The notes under the pieces were generated by a model. That model was given only the letters and a program-made list of their open reading frames with translations, had not been told where the DNA came from and made no database searches. A DNA stretch of 64,000 nt from JAAYXS01 sp964550375 (GTDB lineage: Bacteria > Planctomycetota > Phycisphaerae > UBA1845 > Fen-1342). The translations under genes were made by a program, and so were the position numbers. The stretch is taken from contig CAZJYX010000018.1 of assembly GCA_964550375.1 (NCBI GenBank), forward strand, positions 16,864 to 80,863. The letters run 5' to 3'. Shown here piece by piece: positions 1 through 9,554 of this stretch; the stretch's first letter is position 1; every line of letters starts with the position of its first letter.

Positions 1-172
1 GGACGAATCCCCCCCGGGCAACCGCTGCCGGCGGGGTCTGAACTTGATTCTAGCGGGCAGCGCTGCGCGACGCACGACAAACGAACCGCGTGCTTGAAGC
101 GAATCACGGGTGCTACTACAACTTACTGGCGGTCGCACAGTGCGGCCGCGCGGTCGAGCCGGCGAGGACGCC

Positions 173-2161
173 ATGCCGCTGAAGATACGCTGTCCCCACT
201 GCCGCAGGATCCTGCTGGCAGAAGATGACACCGCCGGGCAGCGGAAGCTCTGCCCCGCCTGCCAGCGGCCGCTGGACGTGCCGCTGCCGCTGCGCGCCGA
301 GCTGGAACTGACCAACGTGGCCGTCCAGTGTCCGCGCTGCGGGGCGGACGTGGCGCCCGGCACGATCATCTGCCAGCGATGCTTCACCGACATCACGACC
401 GGCATGCGGCTGCCGCTGCTGCAGCGCTTGGCGCGCATTCCGATCAGAACCTGGACGGTGTGCGGCTTAACGGTGGCCCTGGCGGCGCTGTTCATCTACG
501 TGGGCGTACACGTGGTTACCGTGCGGCTGGCCCGGCCCCAGACCCCCGAGACGGTCTTGGCACCGGCGCCTGCCCCCGGGTTTCCGGCCGAACAATGGGC
601 CGCGCGGCTGCTGGGAGCCCCGGACGAGCAGGAGCGCGCGAGTGCCCGGGAGGCGCTGGTGCTGGGTTGCGCCAGTGCGGCCGAGCAGGTGGCGCGCGCG
701 GTGGCCGCGGCCCTGCAGGCGTCCTTGGGCGACTTGGTGAGCGATGAGCGAGTGACGTGGAATCGCCGGGCCGCCCTGGACGTTCTGGGATTCGCGGTTG
801 ACCGCGAAGGCGGGGCGGCTACGGGGTTGGCTCCCCTGCTGGCGGCCTGCGCTGCGCGGCCAGAACTGCACGTTGCGGCCAGGCGGGCGCAGGGGCTGCT
901 CGGCGATGCGGCGGCCCTGCCGGACCTGCGCGAACTTTGGCTCGAGCGTGCGCGGCGCTACGTATTTCTGCGGCAACTGGCGCGGCTGACGGCGGCGGGT
1001 GACGCGGCGGTTACCGGGACCGCCGTCCGCGCCGCACGCGCGGAGTTGGACTACGTGGCGGCGGCGCTGCATGGACTGAAAGAGACGCGTGAGGAGGGCG
1101 TGCTGGACGCGTTGCTGGAGAGCTACTGGGATGGCCGGACCTGGCTGGGGCAGCAGCGCAGCGAAGCTCTGAGCGAGGAGCTGTTTGAGCTGGCGAAGCC
1201 GCGCGCTACGGCCACCGCGGCTGACGCCGGCTTTGAGCTGGAGAAGCAGGCGATCCGGGGGGCGCGTGACGCTTTGCAGCGTGCGGGACAGCGTGCGGCG
1301 CCGGCGGCGCGCGCGGCGGCCGGCCTGGTGCTGGCGCACTGTGCGCCGCAGTACGAATCGGCCCGTCAGCGCATCGTGGCCGCCGTGGTCAGCGTGCTGG
1401 CGGGATGCGAGCCGGCAGTGCAACAGCGGTTGACCTGGGCGGTGGCGCGCCTGACGGGGCGTCAATTCGGCCGGATCAGCGGACACGGCCGGCCGGCCGA
1501 CGTGCAGCGGACGGACGTGGAGGCCGTCTTGCGCTGGGCGCGCAGTGCCGGCGTGGCGGAACCCGGGACACTGCGGACGTCGGTTGAGGATTACCCGACG
1601 CCGCGCCGGCTGACCTACCGGGTGGTGCCGCCGCTGCGGCAACTGGAGCGGGACCTGTTAGAGGAGTTCGGGCAGGGCTGGGAGCGTTCCCGGGCGGCCC
1701 TGGAGCGGTGGCTGGTGGCCGGGCTGGGCTGTACGGCGGAGGTTCGAGCGCTGCTGGATCCGGGGCAGCGTTCGCCGAACTACCCGGCATTGGCGGCAGC
1801 GCTGGTTATTGCGGCAGGTTGTGAGGCGCGGGACGTTAGTCGGGAGTTGCTGCTGTGGCAGGAGGCGCGCGATCAGCCGGGATGGGTTCGGGCGTTAGCA
1901 TTCGCGGCGCTGGGGGCGCTGGACGCCAAGGCCGGTCGATGGACCAGCGGCTGGCCGGCGGGCTGGCAGCTTCCGCCAGTGGCCGAACTGGAAGCCGGCC
2001 GCCCCGGCTGGGAGCACTTTGGCTATACTCTGGCGCTGGGCGGCGTGCCGATGATCGACCGGTTGGAGCGCGTCGCGTCGCTGCCGGGTGAGGCCAAGGA
2101 GCGGCTGCATAGGATTGCCGGCAGAATGGCGCGACTGCGGGCTGCTGAGCGCAATCCGTGA
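173..2161 (+). CDS. Zinc-ribbon, single-TM protein with long alpha-helical repeat region
   Basis: Membrane-anchored protein of unknown function, 662 residues. The first 70 residues hold two zinc-ribbon-like pairs of CxxC motifs (Cys7/10 with Cys27/30, and Cys53/56 with Cys67/70). One transmembrane helix follows at about residues 92-116. The remaining ~540 residues are Ala/Leu/Arg-rich and helical and look like degenerate HEAT-type repeats (inference). The start is set at ATG 173 because GAGGA lies 4 bases upstream and the first ribbon opens at once (MPLKIRCPHC); an in-frame GTG at 110 would only add 21 unconserved-looking residues. Such ribbon-plus-TM heads are frequent in planctomycete proteins. 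The rhomboid gene follows after 88 bases on the same strand, so the two may be co-transcribed. I recognise no specific family. Confidence 0.75.
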   Translation: MPLKIRCPHCRRILLAEDDTAGQRKLCPACQRPLDVPLPLRAELELTNVAVQCPRCGADVAPGTIICQRCFTDITTGMRLPLLQRLARIPIRTWTVCGLTVALAALFIYVGVHVVTVRLARPQTPETVLAPAPAPGFPAEQWAARLLGAPDEQERASAREALVLGCASAAEQVARAVAAALQASLGDLVSDERVTWNRRAALDVLGFAVDREGGAATGLAPLLAACAARPELHVAARRAQGLLGDAAALPDLRELWLERARRYVFLRQLARLTAAGDAAVTGTAVRAARAELDYVAAALHGLKETREEGVLDALLESYWDGRTWLGQQRSEALSEELFELAKPRATATAADAGFELEKQAIRGARDALQRAGQRAAPAARAAAGLVLAHCAPQYESARQRIVAAVVSVLAGCEPAVQQRLTWAVARLTGRQFGRISGHGRPADVQRTDVEAVLRWARSAGVAEPGTLRTSVEDYPTPRRLTYRVVPPLRQLERDLLEEFGQGWERSRAALERWLVAGLGCTAEVRALLDPGQRSPNYPALAAALVIAAGCEARDVSRELLLWQEARDQPGWVRALAFAALGALDAKAGRWTSGWPAGWQLPPVAELEAGRPGWEHFGYTLALGGVPMIDRLERVASLPGEAKERLHRIAGRMARLRAAERNP

Positions 2162-2249
2162 ACGGCGGGCGTGCGCGGGTGCAGAAGCGGAGACGATGGC
2201 TCGCCGATTAGACCGGCGGGTTGGTTAGCGCAGAATCGAGATAGGCCGG

Positions 2250-3428
2250 ATGCTGATTCCAATTGGAACAGAAGTGCGCCTGCGCCGGAGGCCGGCAGGC
2301 AATTACGCGTTAATGCTGCTGAACATCCTGATTTTTCTTTATACGGACGTTGTGGGCGGAGCGGCGGCTCAGCATCAGAAAGCGCTCTGGACGCTGTACG
2401 CGGCAGTGCCGGACCTCGGGCAGTACATAACGTATCAGTTCCTACACGGGGATTGGCTGCACCTCTTGGGCAACATGCTTTTTCTGTGGATTTTCGGGAA
2501 CGCCGTCTGCGACCGGATGGGCTCGATCTGTTACTTGCTGTTCTACCTGGCGGGGGGCGTGTTTGCCGGGGTGGTTTTCGCGGCGGTGAGCAACAATGGT
2601 CTGCTGGGGGCCTCGGGTTCGATTGCGGCGGTTACGACGGCGTTTCTGGTGCTGTATCCGCGCGTGCGGATCACGATGCTGCTGTGGTTTTTCGTGATTA
2701 CGGCGCTGCAGGTGCCGGCCGTGGTGGTGATCGTGTTCAAGATTATTCTGTGGGACAACGTGCTGGCGCCCCGGCTGGAATCGGGGATCGTGTCGAACGT
2801 GGCGTACTCGGCGCATCTGGGCGGCTACGCGTTCGGGTTCTGTGTGGGGCTGAGCATGCTGGCGCTGCGGGCGCTGCCGCGGAACCAGTTTGATCTGCTG
2901 GCGGTGTGGAATCGTTGGCAGCGGCGGGCGGGTCTGCCCGGGAGTGGCGGGGCAATGCCGCAAGGCCGGCCGGTGCGGGTGCAGGAGATGGCGTCGCGGC
3001 CGCTGGAGCCGCTGGTGCTTTCGCCGGCGGAGCGACTGCGCGAGGAAGCGTTGGAGCGACTGGCGGCCCGTGACCTGGGGGGCGCGGCGGACCGCTACCT
3101 TGAACTGCGGCGCATGGACGCCCATCAGGCGCTGCCGCGCGAGGCGCAGTTAGAGGTAGCCAATTATCTGGCCCAGGCGCAGCGGCATGGCGAAGCAGCC
3201 GACGCCTACGAAGCGTTTCTGGCGGCTTATCGGGCGGCGCCGGACGCCCCGCAGGTGCAGTTGCTGCTGGGGCTGATTTATTCGCGCTACCTGGGTGAGT
3301 GGGGCCGGGCCGCCGAGCACTTGCGCAGCGCTCTGGGCCGGCTGGTGCAGGCCGGCCAGCGCGAGTTAGCGGAAGCTGAGTTGCGGCAGGTCGCCGCGCA
3401 CCTGCCCGGGGAGGGCCTGGATTCTTGA
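2250..3428 (+). CDS. Rhomboid family intramembrane serine protease with helical C-terminal extension
   Basis: Intramembrane serine protease that cleaves transmembrane substrates; 392 residues. Residues 20-205 form the polytopic rhomboid core. The catalytic serine is Ser122 in the GASG motif, the catalytic histidine is His189 in AHLGG, and the oxyanion-side HGDWLHLLGN segment sits near residues 66-75. Residues about 255-392 are soluble and helical and resemble TPR-like pairs (for example the stretch from YLELRRMDAH through the AELRQVAAHL end). The family core is usually 200-250 residues, so the extra 140 residues are a fused module that could recruit substrates or partners (inference). ATG 2250 is the first in-frame start before the membrane core. 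Substrate unknown. Confidence 0.9.
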   Translation: MLIPIGTEVRLRRRPAGNYALMLLNILIFLYTDVVGGAAAQHQKALWTLYAAVPDLGQYITYQFLHGDWLHLLGNMLFLWIFGNAVCDRMGSICYLLFYLAGGVFAGVVFAAVSNNGLLGASGSIAAVTTAFLVLYPRVRITMLLWFFVITALQVPAVVVIVFKIILWDNVLAPRLESGIVSNVAYSAHLGGYAFGFCVGLSMLALRALPRNQFDLLAVWNRWQRRAGLPGSGGAMPQGRPVRVQEMASRPLEPLVLSPAERLREEALERLAARDLGGAADRYLELRRMDAHQALPREAQLEVANYLAQAQRHGEAADAYEAFLAAYRAAPDAPQVQLLLGLIYSRYLGEWGRAAEHLRSALGRLVQAGQRELAEAELRQVAAHLPGEGLDS

Positions 3429-3568
3429 TCGTGAGTAGGCGGGGCGTACGCGGGCGGGGGTAATGAACGCAGGGGGGGGGCACGACGATACACAAGTAGA
3501 TTCTGGATGGGCGCGGGCGGAGCGCCGCGCGCCGCTTGAGTATCCGCTGCAAACGCGCGCAGGGCTAC

Positions 3569-4351
3569 ATGGACATAGCAACGGTTATCGGGTTGATACT
3601 GGGCGTCGTCCTGATCGTCGGGTCGATCGCCATGAAGACGTCCATCGGCACGTTCATTGACGTGGCGTCGGTGGCGATTGTGGCCGGTGGGGCCACGGCG
3701 GCCGCCCTGATATCCTTCCCGCTGAACCAGGTATTCAAGGTCGCCAGTGTATTGCGAAAGGCGTTCCTGACCAAGCCGATCGACCCGGTTCAGTACGTGA
3801 CGGCGCTGGTCAGCCTGGCGGAAGTCGCCCGGCGCGACGGCATTCTGAGTCTGGAATCGCACCTCTCGGACGGCAAGCACGACGAGTTCCTGACGCGCGG
3901 ACTGCGGATGGCGATTGACGGGCAAGATCCGACGGTTATTCAGGCGGCCCTGGAGTGCGAGGTCGAGACCATCATGGACCGGCACGCCAGCGGGCGAGCG
4001 CTGTTTGACCAGATCGGCAAGTACGCGCCGGCGTTCGGCATGATCGGCACGCTGATCGGTCTGGTCATCATGCTCCAGAACATGCAGAACCCCGACGACC
4101 TCGGGCCGGCGATGGCGGTCGCGCTGATCACAACGTTCTACGGCTCATTGATCGCGAACCTCTTCGCCATGCCGATCGCCGACAAGCTCGGGCTGCGCAG
4201 CGCGGAAGAGATTGCCGGCAAGCTGCTGATAATCCGGGGCGTGATGTCGATCCAGGCGGGTGACAACCCGCGCATCGTGCAGCAGAAGCTGATGGCCTTC
4301 CTCGATGCGCGGCAGCGTCAGGCCACCGAGCGTCAGACCGGCAAGAGTTAG
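3569..4351 (+). CDS. motA: Flagellar motor stator protein MotA
   Basis: Proton-channel stator subunit that pairs with MotB. The 260-residue protein has two N-terminal transmembrane helices (about residues 3-22 and 27-48), a cytoplasmic loop, and two C-terminal helices. The KYAPAFGMIGTLIGL segment carries the conserved proline after the charged loop, as in MotA/PomA proteins. The ATG at 3569 is preferred over an upstream TTG at 3536: AGGG stands 4 bases before it and MDIATVIG is the typical first residue pattern. motB follows after 18 bases, so the two form one unit. No other flagellar gene is present in the window, so these could serve a flagellum encoded elsewhere or another ion-driven machine. 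Confidence 0.92.
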   Translation: MDIATVIGLILGVVLIVGSIAMKTSIGTFIDVASVAIVAGGATAAALISFPLNQVFKVASVLRKAFLTKPIDPVQYVTALVSLAEVARRDGILSLESHLSDGKHDEFLTRGLRMAIDGQDPTVIQAALECEVETIMDRHASGRALFDQIGKYAPAFGMIGTLIGLVIMLQNMQNPDDLGPAMAVALITTFYGSLIANLFAMPIADKLGLRSAEEIAGKLLIIRGVMSIQAGDNPRIVQQKLMAFLDARQRQATERQTGKS

Positions 4352-4369
4352 TCCGCAGGAGCCGTCGCC

Positions 4370-5089
4370 GTGGCCGTCGCCAAGAAGGAACGCAAGGAGC
4401 CCGAAGGCGCCCCAGCCTGGATGGTGACCTACGGCGACATGGTCACGCTGCTGCTGACCTTCTTCGTGCTGCTGCTGGCGATGAGCGAGGTGAAGAAGGA
4501 AGACCGCTTCATCGAGTTCATGCAGGCCATCAAGAAGGCTTTCGGCTACGTGGGCGGGGTGCGTGCCGTGCCGCTTGAACACGTCCAGATGCCGCGCAAC
4601 GTGAACTTCACGGAGATGCTCATCATCCCGCTGCATTCACACGACTTCAGCAAGACGCGCGACCCGGGCGTGCGCGGCAAGCGGCCCAGCACGCGCGACA
4701 ATCGGCCCAAGGACGTGTACGTGGTCGGTGGGCGCCTCCAGTTCGCACCGCTGTCGGCCGAACTGGTGCCCGAGGAAGCCGCCCGTATCGGCCAGTTGGC
4801 TGAGGAGTTGCGCGGCCTGAGCACCAGGCTGCGCATCAGCGGACATTGCAGCCGGCGGCCGGTGGACGACACGCCCTTTGCGCAGCACCGCGACCTGGCG
4901 TATCAGCGCGCCTGTGTCGTGGCCGATGCGCTGATCGGGCACGGGATCGACCCGGACCGCATCGTGATCGAGGCGGCCGGCACGAACAACCCGGTGGCGC
5001 ACCACGCCTACAGCGGCGCGGCCCAGCAGCAGAACGACCTGGTGGAGATCCTGCAGCTCAACGAGCGTGTGGACGAGCCGGACCCCTGA
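4370..5089 (+). CDS. motB: Flagellar motor stator protein MotB (OmpA-family)
   Basis: Stator subunit that anchors the MotAB channel to peptidoglycan; 239 residues. A single transmembrane helix at about residues 20-40 carries the expected acidic residue (Asp23 in TYGDMVTLLL), the equivalent of the proton-binding Asp of E. coli MotB. Residues about 130-235 form the OmpA-like peptidoglycan-binding domain (RISGHCSRRP, followed by HRDLAYQRACVVADAL). The start is GTG 4370, with GCAGGAG 8 bases upstream. It is the last gene of the plus-strand block and converges on the pseudopilin-type gene that ends 27 bases away. Confidence 0.92.
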   Translation: MAVAKKERKEPEGAPAWMVTYGDMVTLLLTFFVLLLAMSEVKKEDRFIEFMQAIKKAFGYVGGVRAVPLEHVQMPRNVNFTEMLIIPLHSHDFSKTRDPGVRGKRPSTRDNRPKDVYVVGGRLQFAPLSAELVPEEAARIGQLAEELRGLSTRLRISGHCSRRPVDDTPFAQHRDLAYQRACVVADALIGHGIDPDRIVIEAAGTNNPVAHHAYSGAAQQQNDLVEILQLNERVDEPDP

Positions 5090-5116
5090 TGGCAGCGCCG
5101 TGCGCCCGGCCCGGTG

Positions 5117-8100
5117 CTACTGGTCGAAGCGCGTGTCGTAGTAGCCGACCTGCCGCCGACTGAGCACCTCCGGCTGACCGGTGCCCTGGATTACGACCGG
5201 CACCTCGCTTTCCACCAGCGGCGTGTCGGCGAAGCCGTCGTCATCCGTATCCTGCATGACGAGCCGCGGCAGCAGGTTGCTGCGGTCCACCGTGTACTGG
5301 GTGCGAATGCTGCCGTGCGGCCGCTCGGGGTCGCGGTCGTTCAGCGTCGTGTAGACGGTGAACGTGTTGCTGCGCGTCACGAGGAAGTGCGTATCCAGCA
5401 GCGCCATCAGGCTGACCGCCTTGAAGAAGTCCGGGCGATCAGGCTTCAGCCCCACAACGGCCTGCCCCGGGCCCAGCGTGGTATAAAGCATCTGCCGGCA
5501 GTCGCCGGGATAGGCGGGGTCAGGCACGGACGAGTCAAAGCCCTTGACGTTGGCCAGTTCGCCCAGCGTCAGGAAGCCACGCTCATACTTGGCCGGACCA
5601 GCTTCGTAGTTCTGACCCCCGCGCCGAATCGGACCATACGGGTAACCGTCAGGGAATCCAGCCATCACGATTTGATCTTCGTTGCGATAACGGCTGGCGG
5701 CCTGCACTTCCCGCGCCAACGCGAAGCCCGAATGGTCCACTGTCCGGTTGCGGTACTCGGCCAACCACAGCGGCCACACCGGATTGCCGTAAGCGTCATA
5801 GGATTCGGCCACGTTATCAGAGACGTAGCGTAGCCGGTCGCGGTAGGACACGATCGCCAACGCCAACTCGGGTCCCAGACGATACCAGCCGTTCTCCTGG
5901 TCATACCACAGCAGCGAGTATGGTGAGTCCGCGAGGCCCGATCCCGCCGGCTCCTCGAAGCGGTACAACCGGTCGTGCGCGCCCCGCATGAAATAGTCGA
6001 CGTCTCCGACCAGCACGCCCGACTTGGGGCTCCAGAACGCCGGTGAGGCGGGCGAACTGCTGCCATCGTTCAAGTACATGGGGTGAACGAGCGGCAGTCC
6101 GGCGATGACGTACCAGGGGGCCGTGTTGATGTTGATCCGGCCAGGCACGCGCCACGGGTCAACGTCGGGCAGGCCGTCGCCGTCGTAGTCGGCGTTCGGA
6201 TCCAACGTGGTGAAGTAGTCGAATACGAGTTGCCCCCACGGGATGGCCGGCCGCGTGCCGGCGGCGGGGTCGAGGTCGAAGTACGAGCTGTTGCGGACGT
6301 CCTGGTTGTTGTCGAAGACCGGCATGTGGCCGAAGTCCGCCGGGTAAAGCCCGCGGTTGACTCTAACGGTCGGACGGCCGCCGCCCCCAAACCCGCCAGT
6401 TCCACCGGACGGATCTTCGCTGCTAGTGTCGTATTCGTAGTAGCTGCTGTCATCGCCGAGATCCACCTCGCCGTCCCACTTCGCCCACTGTTCGGCGAGC
6501 ACTTCGCTCATCGGCTTCGAGCTGGTGTGGGCATAGCGCGGCACGAAGAGCATGAAGCCGACGGTCGGGAAGGACTTCGGCCGGTAGGAGCCGTGGATCG
6601 GCTGCTCCGTGAAGAAGCCGCGCGGCAGCGGTCTGGCCGTCAGGCTCCACGAAGCCGGATTGTTCTGCGTGTTGCCGGCGTTCATGGTGTAGAGTGGGAC
6701 CGTGGGCGCGAAGTGCTCGTCCGCGGACGTGCTCGGCACGGGGCCGGGCTGACCGATCTTCTCCATCCGCGTGGAAACAGAGACGGTGAAGCCGCCGTCG
6801 TTATCCTCGGCGTGCGCGCCGCGCGTGTTCATCACCATGCGCCAACGGGCGGGCGTATCGACGAACCCGTCGTCATTCCAGTCGCCGCCGAAGACGGGCT
6901 CAAGGCCGGTGTCGCGGTAGTAGTCCACCAGCCACTTGAAATCCTCATCCTCCTCCTCGCCAAGACCGCCGCCGCCAAACCCGTCGGGCCGGCTGGGAAT
7001 CTGAGCCTCTTGGAGATCGCCGACGACCAGCTTGTCGATCAGGTGCAGGCCGTTCTGGCTGTCCTGGCGCCAGAGCTTGACCTCGATGACGTCCCGGCCG
7101 CCGTGCGGCGTCGTGCCGATCGGCGCCAGCGTGTTCAGGTGTCCGTCGACGCCGACAAACCCGCGCAACGGCGAATCGGTCCAGCCGTTGTCAAGCGTGA
7201 GCGCGAGGAAGTTACGGCCCACCAGGCGCGTCATGGGCTGGGCCCCCACCGCTTCACTCAGCCGCAGGGCCGTAGAGGTCGGCTCCTCTCCGGCCCCCGG
7301 CAGTCCGGTCGCGTGTCGCTCCGTCACGCTGATGTAGAACTGGCTCAGGTCGAGCGCGAAGGGATCGTTCTCGTCTAACTTGTCGGCCGTGAGCGGGTTC
7401 CAGTCCGGCCCGGGGTCGTGCGGATAGAACAGCTCGACCGCCACGCCGATCTTCTTCGAGGTGGTGTCGCCTTCTTCGCCGTAAGCAATGACCTGCGTGA
7501 TGAACGGCTGCGGGGCGTAGCCGACGTACTTGACCACCTCGATGCCGTTGAAATCCTCGAGCCAGACGGCGTCGATGAAGCCGGTGTTGCTGCGCGGCGC
7601 GGCGAACGCCACGGTGTTAACCGCCAGCATGCAGGCCTGCTGCCGCCGCGTCAGAACTTCGGTCTCGTCAGCAAGATTCTTCCAGCCTTGCGTGTCGGCG
7701 AGCATCTCGTAGAAGAAGTCGGCCAGGCGGCGCACGACGATGTTGCCCCTGCTCTTGCCGTCCGGCAGCACCTGCGACATGTACTGCCCGTTGACATTGA
7801 ACGCCCGCGCGACGTCGCCCAGGTAGAACTTGAGTTGCCCCGGGTACAAGCCGATGTTGGTTTGCGGAAGAGCGGGATTGGGCGACTGCGGATCGATTTC
7901 GCGTGCCAACTCGTCGCTGTTGCTGATCGTCGTCAGCAACTGGCGGCGCACGTAGTAGGCGCGCGGGTTGTAGCTCGTCTGGTTCAGGTACTCGTTCGGG
8001 TCCATCGTGGCGCCGGCGCGCCACAGGAACCAGTCGCTCTGCAGGCTGGTGACGAACGGGTCATACAGCGTGGCCAGGTTGAACCGCTGCGTCGGGTCCG

Positions 8101-9358
8101 TCCGGGACGAAACGCCGACCACTTGCTGGGTCAAGTCGAACGTGAATGGGAAGGCGTCACGCAGCCCCTGCAGCACGGTGGGCAGGCCGGTCGCCGCGCC
8201 GGTCGCCTCGGCGTGGTTGGCCATCAGTCCGCCGCGATAGCGGAAGAACGGCTCCACAGCGCCGGCCGACGCGTGCAGCTCGTTGAACCAGCGGTTGGGA
8301 TCCTGCCATCCGGTGGCAACGTAACCCAGCCGCTCATCGCCCCACGAGCTGCTGTAGTCCTCATACTGCCGCTTGCGGACCCAGTTGAACATCTCGGTCA
8401 CGAATTCGCGGTTCCAGACGGAACCAGAGACATGATTCCCGGGCGAAGCCAGCGCCACGAGGCCGCCGTGGGAGATGATCTTGGCGGCGACTTCGTAACG
8501 GGCCCGCTCATCGAAGCGGCTGAACATCGCCGCCATCAGGTCCGAGCCTGAGTCGCCAACGGCGCTCGGGTTGAAGCCGGTGCTCACGCCGAAGCCGTAC
8601 GGATCCAGCGCGCCGCCCGGGGCGCGCACGGCGACGCCGCCGACGGCGTTGGCGATTTCGGTGAGGGCCGCGGTCCCGGCGAAGCTGGAGTCGGCTATGC
8701 CGTCGCCGTCGGCATCCATGAAGGGGCGCAGGACGTTACTGCGCACGTCGCTGCCATAGATCAGGTCGAAATCCGCGTCCTGGTCGCTTGGATTCTCGAG
8801 CATCAACCCGACCCGCGCCTGTGTATCATGCCAGTCCGGCGTTTGGCCGGACGCACCCACCAGTGGCACTTGGTTGGATTGCCGGGTGTCGCTGGACTCC
8901 AGGTAGGAGCCGTCCATGATCGACACGGTTTGGCGGTAGACACGCATTTCTGATCGTGCGCCAGCGGACGTTAAGCCGACCAGATACGCGTCCAGGGCGC
9001 GGTCGCGGACGGGCTCCGGACCCGCCAGCCAGCGCGTGCCGCGGGAGCCGAGCCGATCCTCCGGCGAATAGGTCTTGAGAACTGCCGCCGAGGTGGTACT
9101 GGAGGGATCGCGGCGGCCACCGGCCAGGACGCTCCCCTCGCCGTCCACCCAGCTCTGCATGACGTTGGCCAGAACCATCTGGTCGATGCTCTTGAGGATC
9201 TGATCCACGGCATCGCGTTGTCCGGCGCTGCGCATGGCCAAGCTGTCAAACTGCGCCACGGTGATGTAGGCGGAGACGATCAGGAAGAGCGTCGCCAACA
9301 GGCCGACGACCATGAGCAGGAGCGTGCCGCGCTTGCGCTGTTTGGCAGTTTTTTGCAT
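5117..9358 (-). CDS. Giant GspK/PilX-like pseudopilus-associated exported protein
   Basis: Very large envelope protein, 1413 residues. Its N-terminus is short, basic and followed by one hydrophobic helix (GTLLLMVVGLLATLFLIVSAY), as in GspK/PilX minor pilins that lack the usual Glu+5. Near residue 1073 lies RININTAPWYVIAGLPL, the helix-hairpin-helix-like NINTA motif typical of GspK. Four Asp-rich DxDxDG-type loops (about residues 214, 828, 1058 and 1376) suggest calcium binding. Known GspK proteins are about 300-350 residues, so this one is four times longer. It lies downstream of the other pseudopilin genes but behind a hairpin and a 196-base gap, so it may have its own promoter. A GAGG sits about 11 bases before the ATG. 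The family assignment rests on these short motifs only. Confidence 0.75.
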   Translation of the reverse strand: MQKTAKQRKRGTLLLMVVGLLATLFLIVSAYITVAQFDSLAMRSAGQRDAVDQILKSIDQMVLANVMQSWVDGEGSVLAGGRRDPSSTTSAAVLKTYSPEDRLGSRGTRWLAGPEPVRDRALDAYLVGLTSAGARSEMRVYRQTVSIMDGSYLESSDTRQSNQVPLVGASGQTPDWHDTQARVGLMLENPSDQDADFDLIYGSDVRSNVLRPFMDADGDGIADSSFAGTAALTEIANAVGGVAVRAPGGALDPYGFGVSTGFNPSAVGDSGSDLMAAMFSRFDERARYEVAAKIISHGGLVALASPGNHVSGSVWNREFVTEMFNWVRKRQYEDYSSSWGDERLGYVATGWQDPNRWFNELHASAGAVEPFFRYRGGLMANHAEATGAATGLPTVLQGLRDAFPFTFDLTQQVVGVSSRTDPTQRFNLATLYDPFVTSLQSDWFLWRAGATMDPNEYLNQTSYNPRAYYVRRQLLTTISNSDELAREIDPQSPNPALPQTNIGLYPGQLKFYLGDVARAFNVNGQYMSQVLPDGKSRGNIVVRRLADFFYEMLADTQGWKNLADETEVLTRRQQACMLAVNTVAFAAPRSNTGFIDAVWLEDFNGIEVVKYVGYAPQPFITQVIAYGEEGDTTSKKIGVAVELFYPHDPGPDWNPLTADKLDENDPFALDLSQFYISVTERHATGLPGAGEEPTSTALRLSEAVGAQPMTRLVGRNFLALTLDNGWTDSPLRGFVGVDGHLNTLAPIGTTPHGGRDVIEVKLWRQDSQNGLHLIDKLVVGDLQEAQIPSRPDGFGGGGLGEEEDEDFKWLVDYYRDTGLEPVFGGDWNDDGFVDTPARWRMVMNTRGAHAEDNDGGFTVSVSTRMEKIGQPGPVPSTSADEHFAPTVPLYTMNAGNTQNNPASWSLTARPLPRGFFTEQPIHGSYRPKSFPTVGFMLFVPRYAHTSSKPMSEVLAEQWAKWDGEVDLGDDSSYYEYDTSSEDPSGGTGGFGGGGRPTVRVNRGLYPADFGHMPVFDNNQDVRNSSYFDLDPAAGTRPAIPWGQLVFDYFTTLDPNADYDGDGLPDVDPWRVPGRININTAPWYVIAGLPLVHPMYLNDGSSSPASPAFWSPKSGVLVGDVDYFMRGAHDRLYRFEEPAGSGLADSPYSLLWYDQENGWYRLGPELALAIVSYRDRLRYVSDNVAESYDAYGNPVWPLWLAEYRNRTVDHSGFALAREVQAASRYRNEDQIVMAGFPDGYPYGPIRRGGQNYEAGPAKYERGFLTLGELANVKGFDSSVPDPAYPGDCRQMLYTTLGPGQAVVGLKPDRPDFFKAVSLMALLDTHFLVTRSNTFTVYTTLNDRDPERPHGSIRTQYTVDRSNLLPRLVMQDTDDDGFADTPLVESEVPVVIQGTGQPEVLSRRQVGYYDTRFDQ

Positions 9359-9529
9359 TTCAACACCAACCTCGGGAGCGTTTTCGGACCATCATATCGC
9401 AAGCTCCTCTGCCTGCATTGTGCCCCCAGGGTCAAGTTCCCAGGTTTCTGCGGTCTGGATTAAGTCGTGTGTTATCAGTCATTTAACGACGGAAGCCGCG
9501 ACGGTGCGGCGGCAGGCCCCGTTTCGTAA

Positions 9530-9545
9530 CCGCTCCCGGGAGCGG
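9530..9545 (-). terminator. GC-rich hairpin after the pseudopilin operon
   Basis: Perfect inverted repeat CCGCTC-CCGG-GAGCGG that starts 10 bases past the stop codon of the preceding minus-strand gene. No T tract follows on the minus strand, so it could be an attenuator or mRNA-stabilising hairpin rather than an intrinsic terminator. Confidence 0.35.
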
Positions 9546-9554
9546 CGGGCCGGC

